A stretch of DNA of 64,000 bases from Flavobacterium sp. CYK-55 (GCF_018413465.1 NZ_JAHCDK010000001.1:496001-560000), one strand, 5' to 3'; counted from the first letter of the stretch, positions 1 through 8,565 are shown. A program made the numbers and translations. The notes: generated by a model from the sequence alone, not told the origin.

Positions 1-366
1 GCATACAACCAAATCCAGTTTTCGGCCACGCATTTAGAGCCTATGCTCGACGGTAGTTTAGATCATATGCAACTCAACAATATTACACCTATGGCTTGGA
101 GTCCGCTCGGAACCGCATTTAAGGGTGAAGATGAAAAGTCTGTGCGCGTGAGAAAAATAGCCGAATCATTGGCCGAGAAATACATTACAACTTCTGACCT
201 TGTTTTACTGGCTTGGCTCATGCAACATCCCTCGGGAATTATGCCGGTTTGTGGCACCACTGATTCGGGTCGAATCAAAAAATTACCCTCAGCGATTGAG
301 CTTTCGCTTGAACTTGAAGATTGGTTTGCCATTTGGGTGGAAAGTACTGGAAACAAAGTTCCTTAA
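1..366 (+). CDS. Aldo/keto reductase, C-terminal part (5' end outside window)
   Basis: The reading frame is open from base 1, so the gene starts upstream of the window. About 121 residues remain. They carry hallmarks of the C-terminal half of the NADPH-dependent aldo/keto reductase TIM barrel, YdhF-like subgroup: an NQIQFS strand, the MAWSPLG loop, the HPSGIMPVCGTT segment that binds the cofactor phosphate in this family, and a final LEDWFAIWVESTGNKVP helix. The catalytic Asp/Tyr/Lys/His region lies outside. Substrates of this subgroup are usually small carbonyls, and nothing here narrows that. The Schlafen-domain gene follows after 10 bases on the same strand, so the two may be co-transcribed. 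Confidence 0.85.
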   Translation, partial: AYNQIQFSATHLEPMLDGSLDHMQLNNITPMAWSPLGTAFKGEDEKSVRVRKIAESLAEKYITTSDLVLLAWLMQHPSGIMPVCGTTDSGRIKKLPSAIELSLELEDWFAIWVESTGNKVP

Positions 367-376
367 TTTCTGAGCA

Positions 377-1516
377 ATGATTAATAAGCGGCTTTTGATT
401 AAAAATTTGTTGGCTCATCACGATGAGAACAGTTTTTATGACAAAAAACGTCAGCTGAATTTGCATTCGCGTGAAGGCAAGGCAAAATTTCTAAAGCATA
501 TTTGCGGACTATCAAATTCTAACCCGAGCAACAATTCATACATCGTTGTGGGTGTTGAAGATCAAGACAACGAAATTGTGGGTGATGATTTCTTTGACGA
601 TAGCCGAATTCAGAATTTGGTCAATGCTTTTTTAGAAAATCCACCGACCATTCAATATGAAAATGTGCCTTTCCCAAACTTACCCAAAGACAAAGTAGTC
701 GGATTGGTGACCATTAAACCCAACGGTAAGATATCCTATTTCAAAAAAGGAATTCATACTATTTTGGCCAACACTGTTTTTATACGCATCGGCAGCAATA
801 CGATTCCTGCTGAAGGTGATTTTAATCGTAGCCATCAAAATACTGAAACGGTCATTGGCATTGAAAATAATTCGCGCAACAGCATTGGCCATACGCTTGA
901 TGGCGTGATTGACTTTATGAATTTTCGGCACAAAGATCTCAATTCAAAATACCGCGTTTTTAAAGAATTGTTTGTGATTTGTTGGGCAGGAATTCCGAAG
1001 CGAGTTCGCGAAAAAACATTGCTTTCACGCGTGGATATTGAACTAATCAACGAACAAATCAAACTGTTTTATTCAGCGCTAGACGAGGTAACTATAGAGT
1101 TTGATGAAGATAGTTTTACCATTACTGAATATATTCCGTTGGGATTGAATGACCGAACAAGCTATTATGCGCTCGAGCAGCAAACAATTCGGTTCTACGA
1201 AAACGGTTATTACAAAATTGACAGAACCTTTTTGTTTGAACCACCTGAATACAACCGAAAAATGTTATATCATATTTACAATTCAACCTTGGCTTTACTC
1301 GAAAAGTTATCGAAGAAAATTCCATTAACCGTTAGGGAAAATCGCGACTTAGAACATCTTCCGTCCACGATGATGATTTGTTATTTGAACGGTTTTGACG
1401 AGGCCAAACAAAAACTTATTGACGCCAAACTTTTGCTCAAACCTCATCCGAGTATTTATTTGTCTTTTAAAGAAGCATTGCGCGTCTTGAGAAAGATGAA
1501 ATATGATGCGTCATAG
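377..1516 (+). CDS. Schlafen/AlbA_2 domain protein (often named ATP-binding protein)
   Basis: This 379-residue cytoplasmic protein has no signal peptide. Residues about 15-150 match the AlbA_2 (Schlafen-type) fold: a YDKK...L...GK start, then FLKHICGLSN, the strand YIVVGVED, and VGDDFFDDSRIQNLVNAF. The fold is associated with nucleic-acid binding in regulators and some nucleases. The common label 'ATP-binding' comes from an old family name and no Walker motif is visible. The remaining 230 residues are charged and unrecognised. It follows the aldo/keto reductase by 10 bases. Its stop overlaps by six bases the stop of the convergent gene on the minus strand. The molecular role is unknown. Confidence 0.75.
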   Translation: MINKRLLIKNLLAHHDENSFYDKKRQLNLHSREGKAKFLKHICGLSNSNPSNNSYIVVGVEDQDNEIVGDDFFDDSRIQNLVNAFLENPPTIQYENVPFPNLPKDKVVGLVTIKPNGKISYFKKGIHTILANTVFIRIGSNTIPAEGDFNRSHQNTETVIGIENNSRNSIGHTLDGVIDFMNFRHKDLNSKYRVFKELFVICWAGIPKRVREKTLLSRVDIELINEQIKLFYSALDEVTIEFDEDSFTITEYIPLGLNDRTSYYALEQQTIRFYENGYYKIDRTFLFEPPEYNRKMLYHIYNSTLALLEKLSKKIPLTVRENRDLEHLPSTMMICYLNGFDEAKQKLIDAKLLLKPHPSIYLSFKEALRVLRKMKYDAS

Positions 1517-2119
1517 TCTATCTTTGACGATGATTTTTCTAACGAATGTCGTTTTTTTATTTTCAAAAAGAATCAAATAAAAACCTGAAGGCAAATTACT
1601 TAAAGTATTATAAACATTGGCTTTTAAATCACTTAGAATTATTTTTCTTGACATGTCAAATATTGTGATTTTACCTATAGAACGTATAGAATCGGACAGA
1701 GAAAAAGATTCTGGCAAAAATTCAGAATTATTCAAAGTTATTGAGCTCAACAAAGGAAAATATAAAACACTGCTTGCAGAATCCTGAAGCTGATTTTCGT
1801 CAAAAACTTGATAATATACCTTGACAGTAAATTTTGATGAATCATTCAGCGATTGATTAAAATTCAATTCAAACTGATTGTTTAAAAGCGCTATCTTAGA
1901 ACCAAACCCGGGCACAAACAAAACTTGAAGTATAATTTCAGAATTTGAAACGGCATACTGCCAAGTTTGAAAATAATACAGTTCTTCTGCCTCAGTGAAG
2001 AGGTTTACTTGTAAAGTGAAATCATCCGTTTGTGAAATATTGACATGGTGAATATTCAAAGCTGATGTTGACTGAAAATAAAACAACAAGAGTATTATCA
2101 AAAAATTATTCATAAACAT
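1511..2119 (-). CDS. Secreted protein with T9SS type A-like C-terminal sorting domain
   Basis: The 202-residue product starts with a hydrophobic signal peptide (MNNFLIILLLFYFQSTSA). The middle is beta-rich and unrecognised. The last 70 or so residues resemble a type A T9SS sorting domain: the strand ITIFDMSRK, a short turn, NLPSGFYLILFE, and a basic end VRKIIVKDRL. That would take the protein through the outer membrane to the surface. Its ATG overlaps the TAA of the upstream gene (TAATG), so translation is probably coupled; a second in-frame ATG two codons in is equally possible. It is the last gene of a four-gene minus-strand run of exported proteins. Confidence 0.7.
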   Translation of the reverse strand: MFMNNFLIILLLFYFQSTSALNIHHVNISQTDDFTLQVNLFTEAEELYYFQTWQYAVSNSEIILQVLFVPGFGSKIALLNNQFELNFNQSLNDSSKFTVKVYYQVFDENQLQDSASSVLYFPLLSSITLNNSEFLPESFSLSDSIRSIGKITIFDMSRKIILSDLKANVYNTLSNLPSGFYLILFENKKTTFVRKIIVKDRL

Positions 2120-3258
2120 TAATCAAACTCATTAATTCCGTATAGGATTTCTTTCATTTTACTGCCATTGATTTCAACCGGTTTGTAGGCCACATTAAAT
2201 TTTTCAATGGCCAAATTAACATCGGCTTTGAGCTTTTTGTACTCAAGAGGCAATTTGGTTTCACAAGTTTTCTCATTTTCGTAGCTGTTTAAAATCACAT
2301 TGAATTTTTCATAAAATTTTCCGCCTTGATCAATAAAATTATTGTACTGAGCAATGAATTGAAGTAATCGATCAATAGGAAAATCAATGTTTACCTGCAT
2401 TTTAAACTGAGCGTTTCCGTTGGTAGATTTCATTTTTTTGAGATAATCTTCCATTTTTTGGGTAAGATTCTCCCAATCATCTATACTTCGACAAATCTCT
2501 AGAGTTGAAGTATAACCAATGGATTTGGTATAATCTCTAAAAAGAATTTCAATATCTCGTTTGATTTTCTGATTGTTATTTTGCAAAAAAGCTGTTTCAA
2601 AATAAATAGTGTTTAAATCATTTTGCATGCGCAAACTAAAATCAAGAATACAATCAACCTTAGCTAATTCAGCTTCTCGCTCTGAACGACTTAGAGATGA
2701 AACCAACAGATTCGAAAAAGTTTGTACAATGGACGCTACCATATTAGTACCTAATAATGAGCTCAGTTCAAAGCCGGATTTTTTTTCTCTTTTGCTCGAA
2801 ACGAGTTCTTTGAGTTTACCGAATTCAGGATATTGATTTGGATTAACCATCTTATTGATTTCATTAAAAGTTATTATGGATGCAAAATGATGGTCGAGAC
2901 TGAGCACTTTCTCATAAAGAATTTTGATGATTTGGAGCCCTTTTAAATAGCGAACTTTAGCTATCTCTGCTTTGTTTTGTGATTCTAATTCTTGAATTTG
3001 TTGCTCTATTAAAGTCTTAGTGATTAGCAAATCAACTTTCTTTTGATCGTCAGAATTAAAAATTAAATCGCGCATTAATTGGTCTAACAAAAATTGTTGC
3101 TGTGCTATTTTTTTGTGATAAAAAATGTTGACTTCCTTGATTTGTAGAGACAATTCAAGCAATATCTTTTCAGGGCTAACATCTTCGACAGCAAAAGACG
3201 CCTTTAACTCATGTGGCCAAAAAAGCCATAAAGCAAGCATTAAGAAACACTTTCTCAT
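2119..3258 (-). CDS. Exported coiled-coil protein of unknown function
   Basis: The 379-residue protein begins with a signal peptide (hydrophobic core MLALWLFWPHELKA) and is otherwise mostly alpha-helical. Residues about 25-125 form charged heptad-like coiled coil. A small hydrophobic or glycine-containing stretch (LSSLLGTNMVASIVQTF) lies near residue 170, followed by more helical segments. Few cysteines are present (one each near KVDCILDF, TLEICRSID and EKTCETKL). I do not recognise the family. It sits 28 bases downstream of the aspartyl-protease-like lipoprotein gene and overlaps the T9SS-cargo gene by one base, so it is almost certainly co-transcribed with both. A periplasmic or surface scaffold role is only a guess. 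Confidence 0.6.
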   Translation of the reverse strand: MRKCFLMLALWLFWPHELKASFAVEDVSPEKILLELSLQIKEVNIFYHKKIAQQQFLLDQLMRDLIFNSDDQKKVDLLITKTLIEQQIQELESQNKAEIAKVRYLKGLQIIKILYEKVLSLDHHFASIITFNEINKMVNPNQYPEFGKLKELVSSKREKKSGFELSSLLGTNMVASIVQTFSNLLVSSLSRSEREAELAKVDCILDFSLRMQNDLNTIYFETAFLQNNNQKIKRDIEILFRDYTKSIGYTSTLEICRSIDDWENLTQKMEDYLKKMKSTNGNAQFKMQVNIDFPIDRLLQFIAQYNNFIDQGGKFYEKFNVILNSYENEKTCETKLPLEYKKLKADVNLAIEKFNVAYKPVEINGSKMKEILYGINEFD

Positions 3259-3286
3259 GATCTTGGTTTTAAGATGTTCCGTAATT

Positions 3287-4426
3287 TTAAAAATTCCTTT
3301 TTACGGGAATAATTTCGAGATTAAACGAGCTCCAATCATCAGTTTTGTTGAGCAATTCCATTATTTGACACAGATTCTCAGCTGAAATTTTTGTCCCGTT
3401 AAAAGAAGTTATTTGGTCACCTACTTGAAATTTTGTTTGAGACTTTTCTTTACAAGAAATGACTAATTTGCCATTTTGAACAAGCGTAGCATAAGCAAAT
3501 TGGCGTTTATAAAAATCTTGAAAGTTGTTCTGATTCTTTTTTATGTATACTTTATTGTTACTGTAATCAATAAGCCAATCAAAGCATTGAATTAGTGAAA
3601 CCCCAATACTTTGTGTTTTAATGGTCGTTGAAACATTAACTTTTGAAGTAAAATCCTGTCCTCCGAAACTGATCTGAACACCATCAAAAATATACTCAAC
3701 CCCTGAGGTAATTGAAGTAGCTGTTTGAAAAAATGACCCTGAATACTCCGTTTTAGTTCTGTGTTTTAAAACTAAATTTTTTTTATTTGGCATTAATATG
3801 CTTCCTGAATATCCGGTGTCAAGCTTAAACGGCAGTTCATGTCCTCCTATTAATAAAAAAACAACGATCTGGTTTGATTGACAATAAGACTTGATTGGTA
3901 CGAAGTTTTTAGATTTCAGCAGTTGTTCAAAGTGATTTTTTGAAAGATTACAAATTTTATTATTTGTAAAATCAATACAGGTCGGAAATTTATTGTTGAC
4001 AAAAAAGTCCAACCCTAAAATTCCGGAACAATTGCGATTAAAAGTGTTACAACTGACAATCGGCATCTTAATGTAAGCCAAGGCTTTATTGTAAGATTTA
4101 AAAAGATTAGATTTTACGCTCGCCAAAAAGACGCTATGCCTTATCATTCTATCATCGGCACTTTTTAAGAGCCCTCCCTGTAAAAATTTCCTTTGACAAA
4201 AATTAGGTATAATCGTTGTGTCAATTGCTGCGGAAACTCTTGAACCTGTATCAAGCATGAATCTTGTTTTATTGTTTTCAATCTCTACATCTACAAAAAT
4301 CTGCTTGTTAATTAATCTAAACCATTCGGCTCCTTTTATTTGATTAATCTTTTCCTCTTTTGGCCATTTTGAAACCGTACATCCAAAAAGAAGTGTAGTG
4401 ATTATCAATCCAACAATTGATTTCAT
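3287..4426 (-). CDS. Lipoprotein with two retropepsin-like DTG motifs and PDZ-like domain
   Basis: The signal sequence ends at a lipobox (TLLFGC, Cys16), so the protein should be lipid-anchored. Two aspartyl-protease half-domains follow: FMLDTGS with Asp59 and the downstream GILGLDFF signature at 135-142, then FKLDTGYSGS with Asp203 and an SLIQCFDWLIDY strand. Two catalytic-looking motifs in one chain imply an intramolecular pepsin-like active site rather than the retroviral homodimer. Residues about 320-379 (FQVGDQITSFNGTKI) look like the end of a PDZ domain, which usually docks C-termini of substrates. The gene lies in the exported-protein operon, downstream of a small secreted protein. Natural substrates are unknown. 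Confidence 0.72.
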   Translation of the reverse strand: MKSIVGLIITTLLFGCTVSKWPKEEKINQIKGAEWFRLINKQIFVDVEIENNKTRFMLDTGSRVSAAIDTTIIPNFCQRKFLQGGLLKSADDRMIRHSVFLASVKSNLFKSYNKALAYIKMPIVSCNTFNRNCSGILGLDFFVNNKFPTCIDFTNNKICNLSKNHFEQLLKSKNFVPIKSYCQSNQIVVFLLIGGHELPFKLDTGYSGSILMPNKKNLVLKHRTKTEYSGSFFQTATSITSGVEYIFDGVQISFGGQDFTSKVNVSTTIKTQSIGVSLIQCFDWLIDYSNNKVYIKKNQNNFQDFYKRQFAYATLVQNGKLVISCKEKSQTKFQVGDQITSFNGTKISAENLCQIMELLNKTDDWSSFNLEIIPVKRNF

Positions 4427-4508
4427 ATATATGATTTAATTGGGCCGAACTATAATAATCCGGCCCTTTGTTGGCTTTAAAACAATAGAAATTGACAAGT
4501 ACAATAAA

Positions 4509-4940
4509 CTAATCCCAACTTAGTTTAATACAGTCCCCTACTTGTTCGACGGTTACGACAACCGTTCCGTTTTGCAAACGAGTCTGTATTTTTTTATAAC
4601 ATACCCGACCAGCTAAAGTGCTGCAAAAAGTACAAGACTGCGCTGAGTCAGTCTGTGTTGGTTCTGAAACTTCAGAAACAATGATGTTATTACTGAGTTT
4701 GCTGTTTTTAAGATCGATACTAATACTAGCAACATAGTGCTGCTTTGTATTTCCGTTTAAATTCATCCCTTTCAGAGATGCAATGGCAGCGTCAAGATAA
4801 TTCACAAGCTTTTGATCTGATTCAGAAAGCTTATTGAATTCTTCTTGACTTTCAATACTTTCAATAGTTGCTTTTGATTGTGCAAAACATCCTGTTGAGA
4901 TGAAAACAGTGGCAATTAAACCTAAAATTAATTTTTTCAT
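4509..4940 (-). CDS. Small secreted cysteine-containing protein, unknown
   Basis: The 143-residue product has a clear signal peptide with a likely cleavage after FAQ (MKKLILGLIATVF...CFAQ). The mature part starts with a charged helical segment. It ends in a compact 45-residue domain with Cys in SCTFC, RVCYKK and GDCIKLSW, four cysteines that could form two disulfides or a metal site. I do not recognise it. It is the first gene of the minus-strand run that continues with the DTG lipoprotein 82 bases downstream. This could be a precursor or partner of that protease, but only position supports this. Its 5' leader contains an inverted repeat. Confidence 0.6.
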   Translation of the reverse strand: MKKLILGLIATVFISTGCFAQSKATIESIESQEEFNKLSESDQKLVNYLDAAIASLKGMNLNGNTKQHYVASISIDLKNSKLSNNIIVSEVSEPTQTDSAQSCTFCSTLAGRVCYKKIQTRLQNGTVVVTVEQVGDCIKLSWD

Positions 4941-4972
4941 GGCTAATAAAAATTTTGAATTAAACTTATCTC

Positions 4973-4991
4973 TGCCAACACTCTATTGGCA
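4973..4991. other. Inverted repeat TGCCAA-N7-TTGGCA in a gene leader
   Basis: A perfect 6-base inverted repeat with a 7-base spacer lies 33 bases upstream of the small secreted-protein gene at 4940. It could be an operator or a leader hairpin. No T-run follows, so it is not a terminator. Confidence 0.3.
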
Positions 4992-5064
4992 TTGATGTAA
5001 AATTAGCTAGTTAAAAATCAAATCATTTGCAGATTTTCTGCCTTAGATGTTAAGTGTTTTACTT

Positions 5065-5073
5065 TATTTTTGT
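5065..5073 (+). promoter_or_regulatory. Candidate -7 promoter element of the phosphatase gene
   Basis: TATTTTTGT matches the Bacteroidota TAnnTTTG(Y) element, 17 bases before the ATG at 5091. Confidence 0.5.
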
Positions 5074-5090
5074 TTCTTAAATTTTAATCT

Positions 5091-5816
5091 ATGCGAATCC
5101 TAGTCATTGGCGACATACACGGAGGTCTAAAAGCTTTAAAACAACTTATCGAAAGAGCCAAAATAACCCCTAAAGACCAACTGATATTTCTAGGAGATTA
5201 CATTGATGGTTGGAGCGATTCAGCTAAACTTATTGACTTTTTGATTGAATTAAAGCAAACACATCAATGCATATTTATGCGCGGAAACCACGACGAATTA
5301 CTCTGTGCTTGGCTCGATCAAGGTCGCGACAACCCTATGTGGCTCAACCACGGAGGCGCATCAACCGTGGCGGCTTATCAAAAACTTGATCAAGAAACCA
5401 AAAAGCAACATATTCTCTTTTTGAAATCGCTTGAAAACTATTACTTAGACCATAAAAATCGATTGTTCATTCATGCTGGCTTTACCAATTTAAAAGGCGT
5501 TGATTTTGAGTATTTTCCGAAAATGTTTTATTGGGAACGCACTTTATGGGAATCTGCTTTAGCACTTGATCCAACTCTATCAAAAACCGACACATCCTAT
5601 CCCAAAAGGTTTTTAATCTATGATGAAATTTACATCGGGCACACACCCGTTACCCAAATCAATCAAACCACCCCTCAAAAAAGAGCTTGCGTTTGGAACA
5701 TTGATACCGGAGCCGCTTTTCTGGGGCCATTGACTGCCCTTGATGTCGATACCAAAGAGTTTTGGCAAAGCGACTCTGTGGCGTCTCTATATCCGAATGA
5801 AAAAGGACGCAATTAG
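5091..5816 (+). CDS. PPP-family metallophosphoesterase
   Basis: The 241-residue soluble protein carries the complete motif series of the PPP (serine/threonine phosphatase / ApaH-like) superfamily. These are GDIHG (residues 7-11), GDYIDGWSDS (about 35), RGNHDELL (about 65), the histidine strand LFIHAGF (about 125) and YIGHTPVTQ (about 185). These residues bind the two active-site metals. Bacterial members dephosphorylate phosphoproteins, bis(5'-nucleosyl) tetraphosphates or other nucleotides, and the sequence alone does not choose between these. It has its own promoter and is followed 49 bases later by another promoter, so it appears monocistronic. The flavobacterial version is standard in length. 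Confidence 0.88.
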   Translation: MRILVIGDIHGGLKALKQLIERAKITPKDQLIFLGDYIDGWSDSAKLIDFLIELKQTHQCIFMRGNHDELLCAWLDQGRDNPMWLNHGGASTVAAYQKLDQETKKQHILFLKSLENYYLDHKNRLFIHAGFTNLKGVDFEYFPKMFYWERTLWESALALDPTLSKTDTSYPKRFLIYDEIYIGHTPVTQINQTTPQKRACVWNIDTGAAFLGPLTALDVDTKEFWQSDSVASLYPNEKGRN

Positions 5817-5830
5817 TTCTCGTATATTTT

Positions 5831-5839
5831 TATCTTTGC
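5831..5839 (+). promoter_or_regulatory. Candidate -7 promoter element of the barrel-protein gene
   Basis: TATCTTTGC is a perfect TAnnTTTGY match, 26 bases before the ATG at 5866. Confidence 0.6.
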
Positions 5840-5865
5840 ATTTTGAAATCTAATTCTTATTAATT

Positions 5866-6360
5866 ATGAAAAAAGTATGCACCCTTTTGGCGCTTTGTGC
5901 CTGTTTATTTGTTCAAGCTCAAGCCTACAAAGGCAAAGGCGATATGAAAGCTCAAGTGGGTTTAAACACGCAAGATCATGGAACCGGAATTTTTGCCTCA
6001 GCTGATTATGGTATGGGCGAAAACATCTCATTTGGTGTAACCAGCAATTATTTACTTAATACGGTTGAAGTTGATGGCGAAGGACCAAAATTCAAAGATC
6101 GCTTTGACCTGAAAGTTCGTTTTAATGCCAATATTGGGAATGTTTTTAAACTCGACAAAAGCATGGATATTTATCCGGGGCTTGATTTAGGACTCAAAAA
6201 TTTCGGAGGTCATCTAGGTTTTAGATATTTCTTTACCGACGGATTTGGTGTGTTTGCAGAGGCCAATACTCCGTTTGCCAAATACGACTCAAACGTAGAA
6301 GGTTTTGAGGAATACAACAATCAATTTGTATTCAACATCGGCGCTAGCTTTAACTTATAA
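5866..6360 (+). CDS. Small outer-membrane beta-barrel protein (DUF6646-like)
   Basis: The 164-residue product has a signal peptide (MKKVCTLLALCACLFVQAQA). It is followed by alternating hydrophobic/polar beta strands rich in Gly and aromatic residues. It ends in the Phe-containing strand FVFNIGASFNL, typical of proteins inserted by the BAM complex. The size suggests an eight-stranded barrel. It resembles a family of small flavobacterial barrel proteins that I remember as DUF6646. No substrate or partner is indicated. The PhnA gene starts three bases after its stop, so the two are probably one transcript. Confidence 0.7.
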   Translation: MKKVCTLLALCACLFVQAQAYKGKGDMKAQVGLNTQDHGTGIFASADYGMGENISFGVTSNYLLNTVEVDGEGPKFKDRFDLKVRFNANIGNVFKLDKSMDIYPGLDLGLKNFGGHLGFRYFFTDGFGVFAEANTPFAKYDSNVEGFEEYNNQFVFNIGASFNL

Positions 6361-6363
6361 TAT

Positions 6364-6936
6364 ATGTCTGTAATCGAAAAAAAACTACACGACCGCAGTG
6401 GCTCTGTTTGCGAAATTAGCGGCAGCAGCGAAGACTTGGTTGTGTATACCGTTCTCCCAAAAACATCCGAAAGCCTTGAAAACAGCATTTTGATCTCCAA
6501 AAAACTCAGAGATCAAATTGAAAATCCAGACACAACTGACCCTAACGATTGGCGTGGCCTGAGCGAAAGTATGTGGAATGAGCATTTGCCGGTGCAAATC
6601 GTTTCATGGCGTATGCTGGCCAGGCTTAAAAACCACGATTTGCTCGAGATGATGTATCTTGATGAAGAAGCGCTAGAATGGGCCAAAGTCACCGGCGAAG
6701 GCGATGATGACGAAGGCAAAATCATTCATAAAGATTCTAACGGAAATATTCTAAATGACGGTGATTCGGTGGTTTTGATCAAAGATTTAGATGTAAAAGG
6801 TGCCAACTTTACCGCTAAACGCGGAGCCGCTGTGCACAACATCAAATTGGTTTGGGACAACGCCGAACAAATTGAAGGCCGTGTTGAAGGGCAACATATT
6901 GTGATCTTAACCCAATATGTAAAGAAAACAAAATAG
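6364..6936 (+). CDS. PhnA domain protein
   Basis: The 190-residue cytoplasmic protein has the conserved PhnA C-terminal domain at about 122-190: GNILNDGDSVVLIKDLDVKG, then KRGAAVHNIKLVWD and the end GQHIVILTQYVKK. The N-terminal part keeps the family start LHDRSGSVCE. It has a single cysteine instead of the zinc-ribbon CxxC seen in E. coli YjdM/PhnA, so a zinc site is unlikely. The family was once linked to phosphonate use but its real function is unsettled. It lies three bases behind the barrel gene and is closed by a strong hairpin terminator. Confidence 0.85.
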   Translation: MSVIEKKLHDRSGSVCEISGSSEDLVVYTVLPKTSESLENSILISKKLRDQIENPDTTDPNDWRGLSESMWNEHLPVQIVSWRMLARLKNHDLLEMMYLDEEALEWAKVTGEGDDDEGKIIHKDSNGNILNDGDSVVLIKDLDVKGANFTAKRGAAVHNIKLVWDNAEQIEGRVEGQHIVILTQYVKKTK

Positions 6937-6961
6937 TTTTTCTTGAATGAAACCCAATAAA

Positions 6962-6993
6962 AAAGCGTCCCCGATAAGAGGACGCTTTCTTTT
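6962..6993. terminator. Bidirectional rho-independent terminator
   Basis: The stem AAAGCGTCC / GGACGCTTT with a 9-base loop is followed by a T-run on the plus strand and an A-run upstream. It separates the convergent PhnA (+) and aldehyde dehydrogenase (-) genes. Confidence 0.85.
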
Positions 6994-7011
6994 TATAAGT
7001 CTGATTTTATC

Positions 7012-8565
7012 TTACAAATCAAATTTAATTCCTTGAGCGAGCGGTAAGCTGGTCGAGTAATTAATGGTGTTGGTTTGACGGCGCATATATACTTTCCAAG
7101 CATCTGAACCTGATTCGCGACCACCTCCGGTTTCTTTTTCTCCACCAAAAGCACCGCCGATTTCAGCACCGGAAGTTCCGATGTTGACATTGGCAATACC
7201 ACAATCTGAACCCGCTGCTGATAAAAATGCTTCGGCTTCGCGCAAATTGTTGGTCATAATGGCAGAAGATAAACCTTGAGCAACTCCGTTTTGAATTTCA
7301 ATCGCTTCGGTCACATCACCACTGTATTTTAGTAAATATAATACCGGAGCAAAGGTTTCGTGTTGTACAATCGCAAAACTGTTTTTAGCTTCGGCAATGG
7401 CTGGTTTTACATAACATCCACTTTCGTAACCACCACCTGAAAGCACACCGCCTTCAACCAAGATTTTTCCGCCTTCGGCCACCACTTGTGTTAAAGCTTT
7501 GTTGTATGCTTCAACCGCTTGTGTGTCAATCAGTGGACCTACGTGGTTGTTTTGATCGAGCGGGTTTCCGATGCGCAATTGTCCATAAGCCGCAACAATC
7601 GCATCTTTTACTTTATCATAAATACTTTCGTGAATAATCAAACGACGGGTTGATGTACAACGCTGTCCAGCGGTTCCAACAGCTCCGAATACAGCGCCAA
7701 TAACGGTCATTTTGATATCGGCATCCGGCGTTACAATGATGGCGTTGTTTCCGCCTAATTCTAACAACGAGCGGCCCAAACGAGCGGCTACTTCTTGAGC
7801 CACTATTTTACCCATACGTGTTGAACCTGTGGCTGATACCAACGGAACGCGCGTATCGCGGTTGAGCAATTGTCCAATTTTGTAATCGCCATTCACCAAA
7901 CAAGAAATTCCTTCCGGTAAGTTGTTTTCGCGCAATACTTCGGCAATGATATTTTGACAAGCTACGCCGCACAAAGGTGTTTTTTCAGACGGTTTCCAGA
8001 TGCAAACATCACCGCAAATCCAAGCCAAAGCTGTGTTCCATGACCAAACGGCTACCGGAAAGTTAAAGGCAGAAATAATACCTACCACACCCAGCGGATG
8101 ATATTGCTCATACATACGGTGTGACGGACGTTCTGAGTGCATGGTCAATCCGTGCAACTGACGCGACAAACCAACTGCAAAATCACAGATGTCAATCATT
8201 TCTTGAACTTCGCCATAACCTTCTTGGAGTGATTTACCCATTTCATAAGAAACCAATTTTCCGAGTGGCTCTTTGTATTGACGCAATTTTTCACCAAACT
8301 GACGAACGATTTCTCCGCGTTTTGGCGCCGGCATCAAACGAAACGTTTTAAATGCTTCGGTAGCGGCTTGCATCGCTTTTTCGTAATCAGCTTCAGTAGA
8401 AGCTTTTACTTTGGCGATGAGTTGACCATCAACAGGTGAATAACTTTCGATGATTTCCCCGCCAGAAAACCAGTTGCTTCCGGTAGAAGTTCCTTCGTTA
8501 ACGGCTTTGATTCCTAATATTTCTAACGCTTCGGTCATGCCGAATTGTTGTGCAATTGTTGACAT
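7012..8565 (-). CDS. Aldehyde dehydrogenase, ALDH7 (aminoadipate-semialdehyde) type
   Basis: The 517-residue enzyme is a full-length NAD(P)-dependent aldehyde dehydrogenase. Visible motifs include the FNFPVAVWSWN cofactor/oxyanion Asn region, KPSEKTPL, GSTRMG, the general base Glu269 in LLELGGNN and the nucleophile Cys303 in GTAGQRCTST. The N-terminus and the EQYHPLGVVGIISAFNFP stretch are typical of the ALDH7 family (alpha-aminoadipic semialdehyde dehydrogenase), so a role in lysine catabolism is the best guess. Related aldehydes cannot be excluded. A consensus promoter lies 28 bases upstream. The next gene on the strand encodes a kynurenine-pathway enzyme but appears separately transcribed. 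Confidence 0.88.
   Translation of the reverse strand: MSTIAQQFGMTEALEILGIKAVNEGTSTGSNWFSGGEIIESYSPVDGQLIAKVKASTEADYEKAMQAATEAFKTFRLMPAPKRGEIVRQFGEKLRQYKEPLGKLVSYEMGKSLQEGYGEVQEMIDICDFAVGLSRQLHGLTMHSERPSHRMYEQYHPLGVVGIISAFNFPVAVWSWNTALAWICGDVCIWKPSEKTPLCGVACQNIIAEVLRENNLPEGISCLVNGDYKIGQLLNRDTRVPLVSATGSTRMGKIVAQEVAARLGRSLLELGGNNAIIVTPDADIKMTVIGAVFGAVGTAGQRCTSTRRLIIHESIYDKVKDAIVAAYGQLRIGNPLDQNNHVGPLIDTQAVEAYNKALTQVVAEGGKILVEGGVLSGGGYESGCYVKPAIAEAKNSFAIVQHETFAPVLYLLKYSGDVTEAIEIQNGVAQGLSSAIMTNNLREAEAFLSAAGSDCGIANVNIGTSGAEIGGAFGGEKETGGGRESGSDAWKVYMRRQTNTINYSTSLPLAQGIKFDL

Noticed and set aside
377..4426. Three nearby genes all encode exactly 379 residues (377-1516, 2119-3258, 3287-4426).
   Set aside because: Their sequences are unrelated (AlbA_2, coiled coil, DTG lipoprotein), so the equal length is coincidence.
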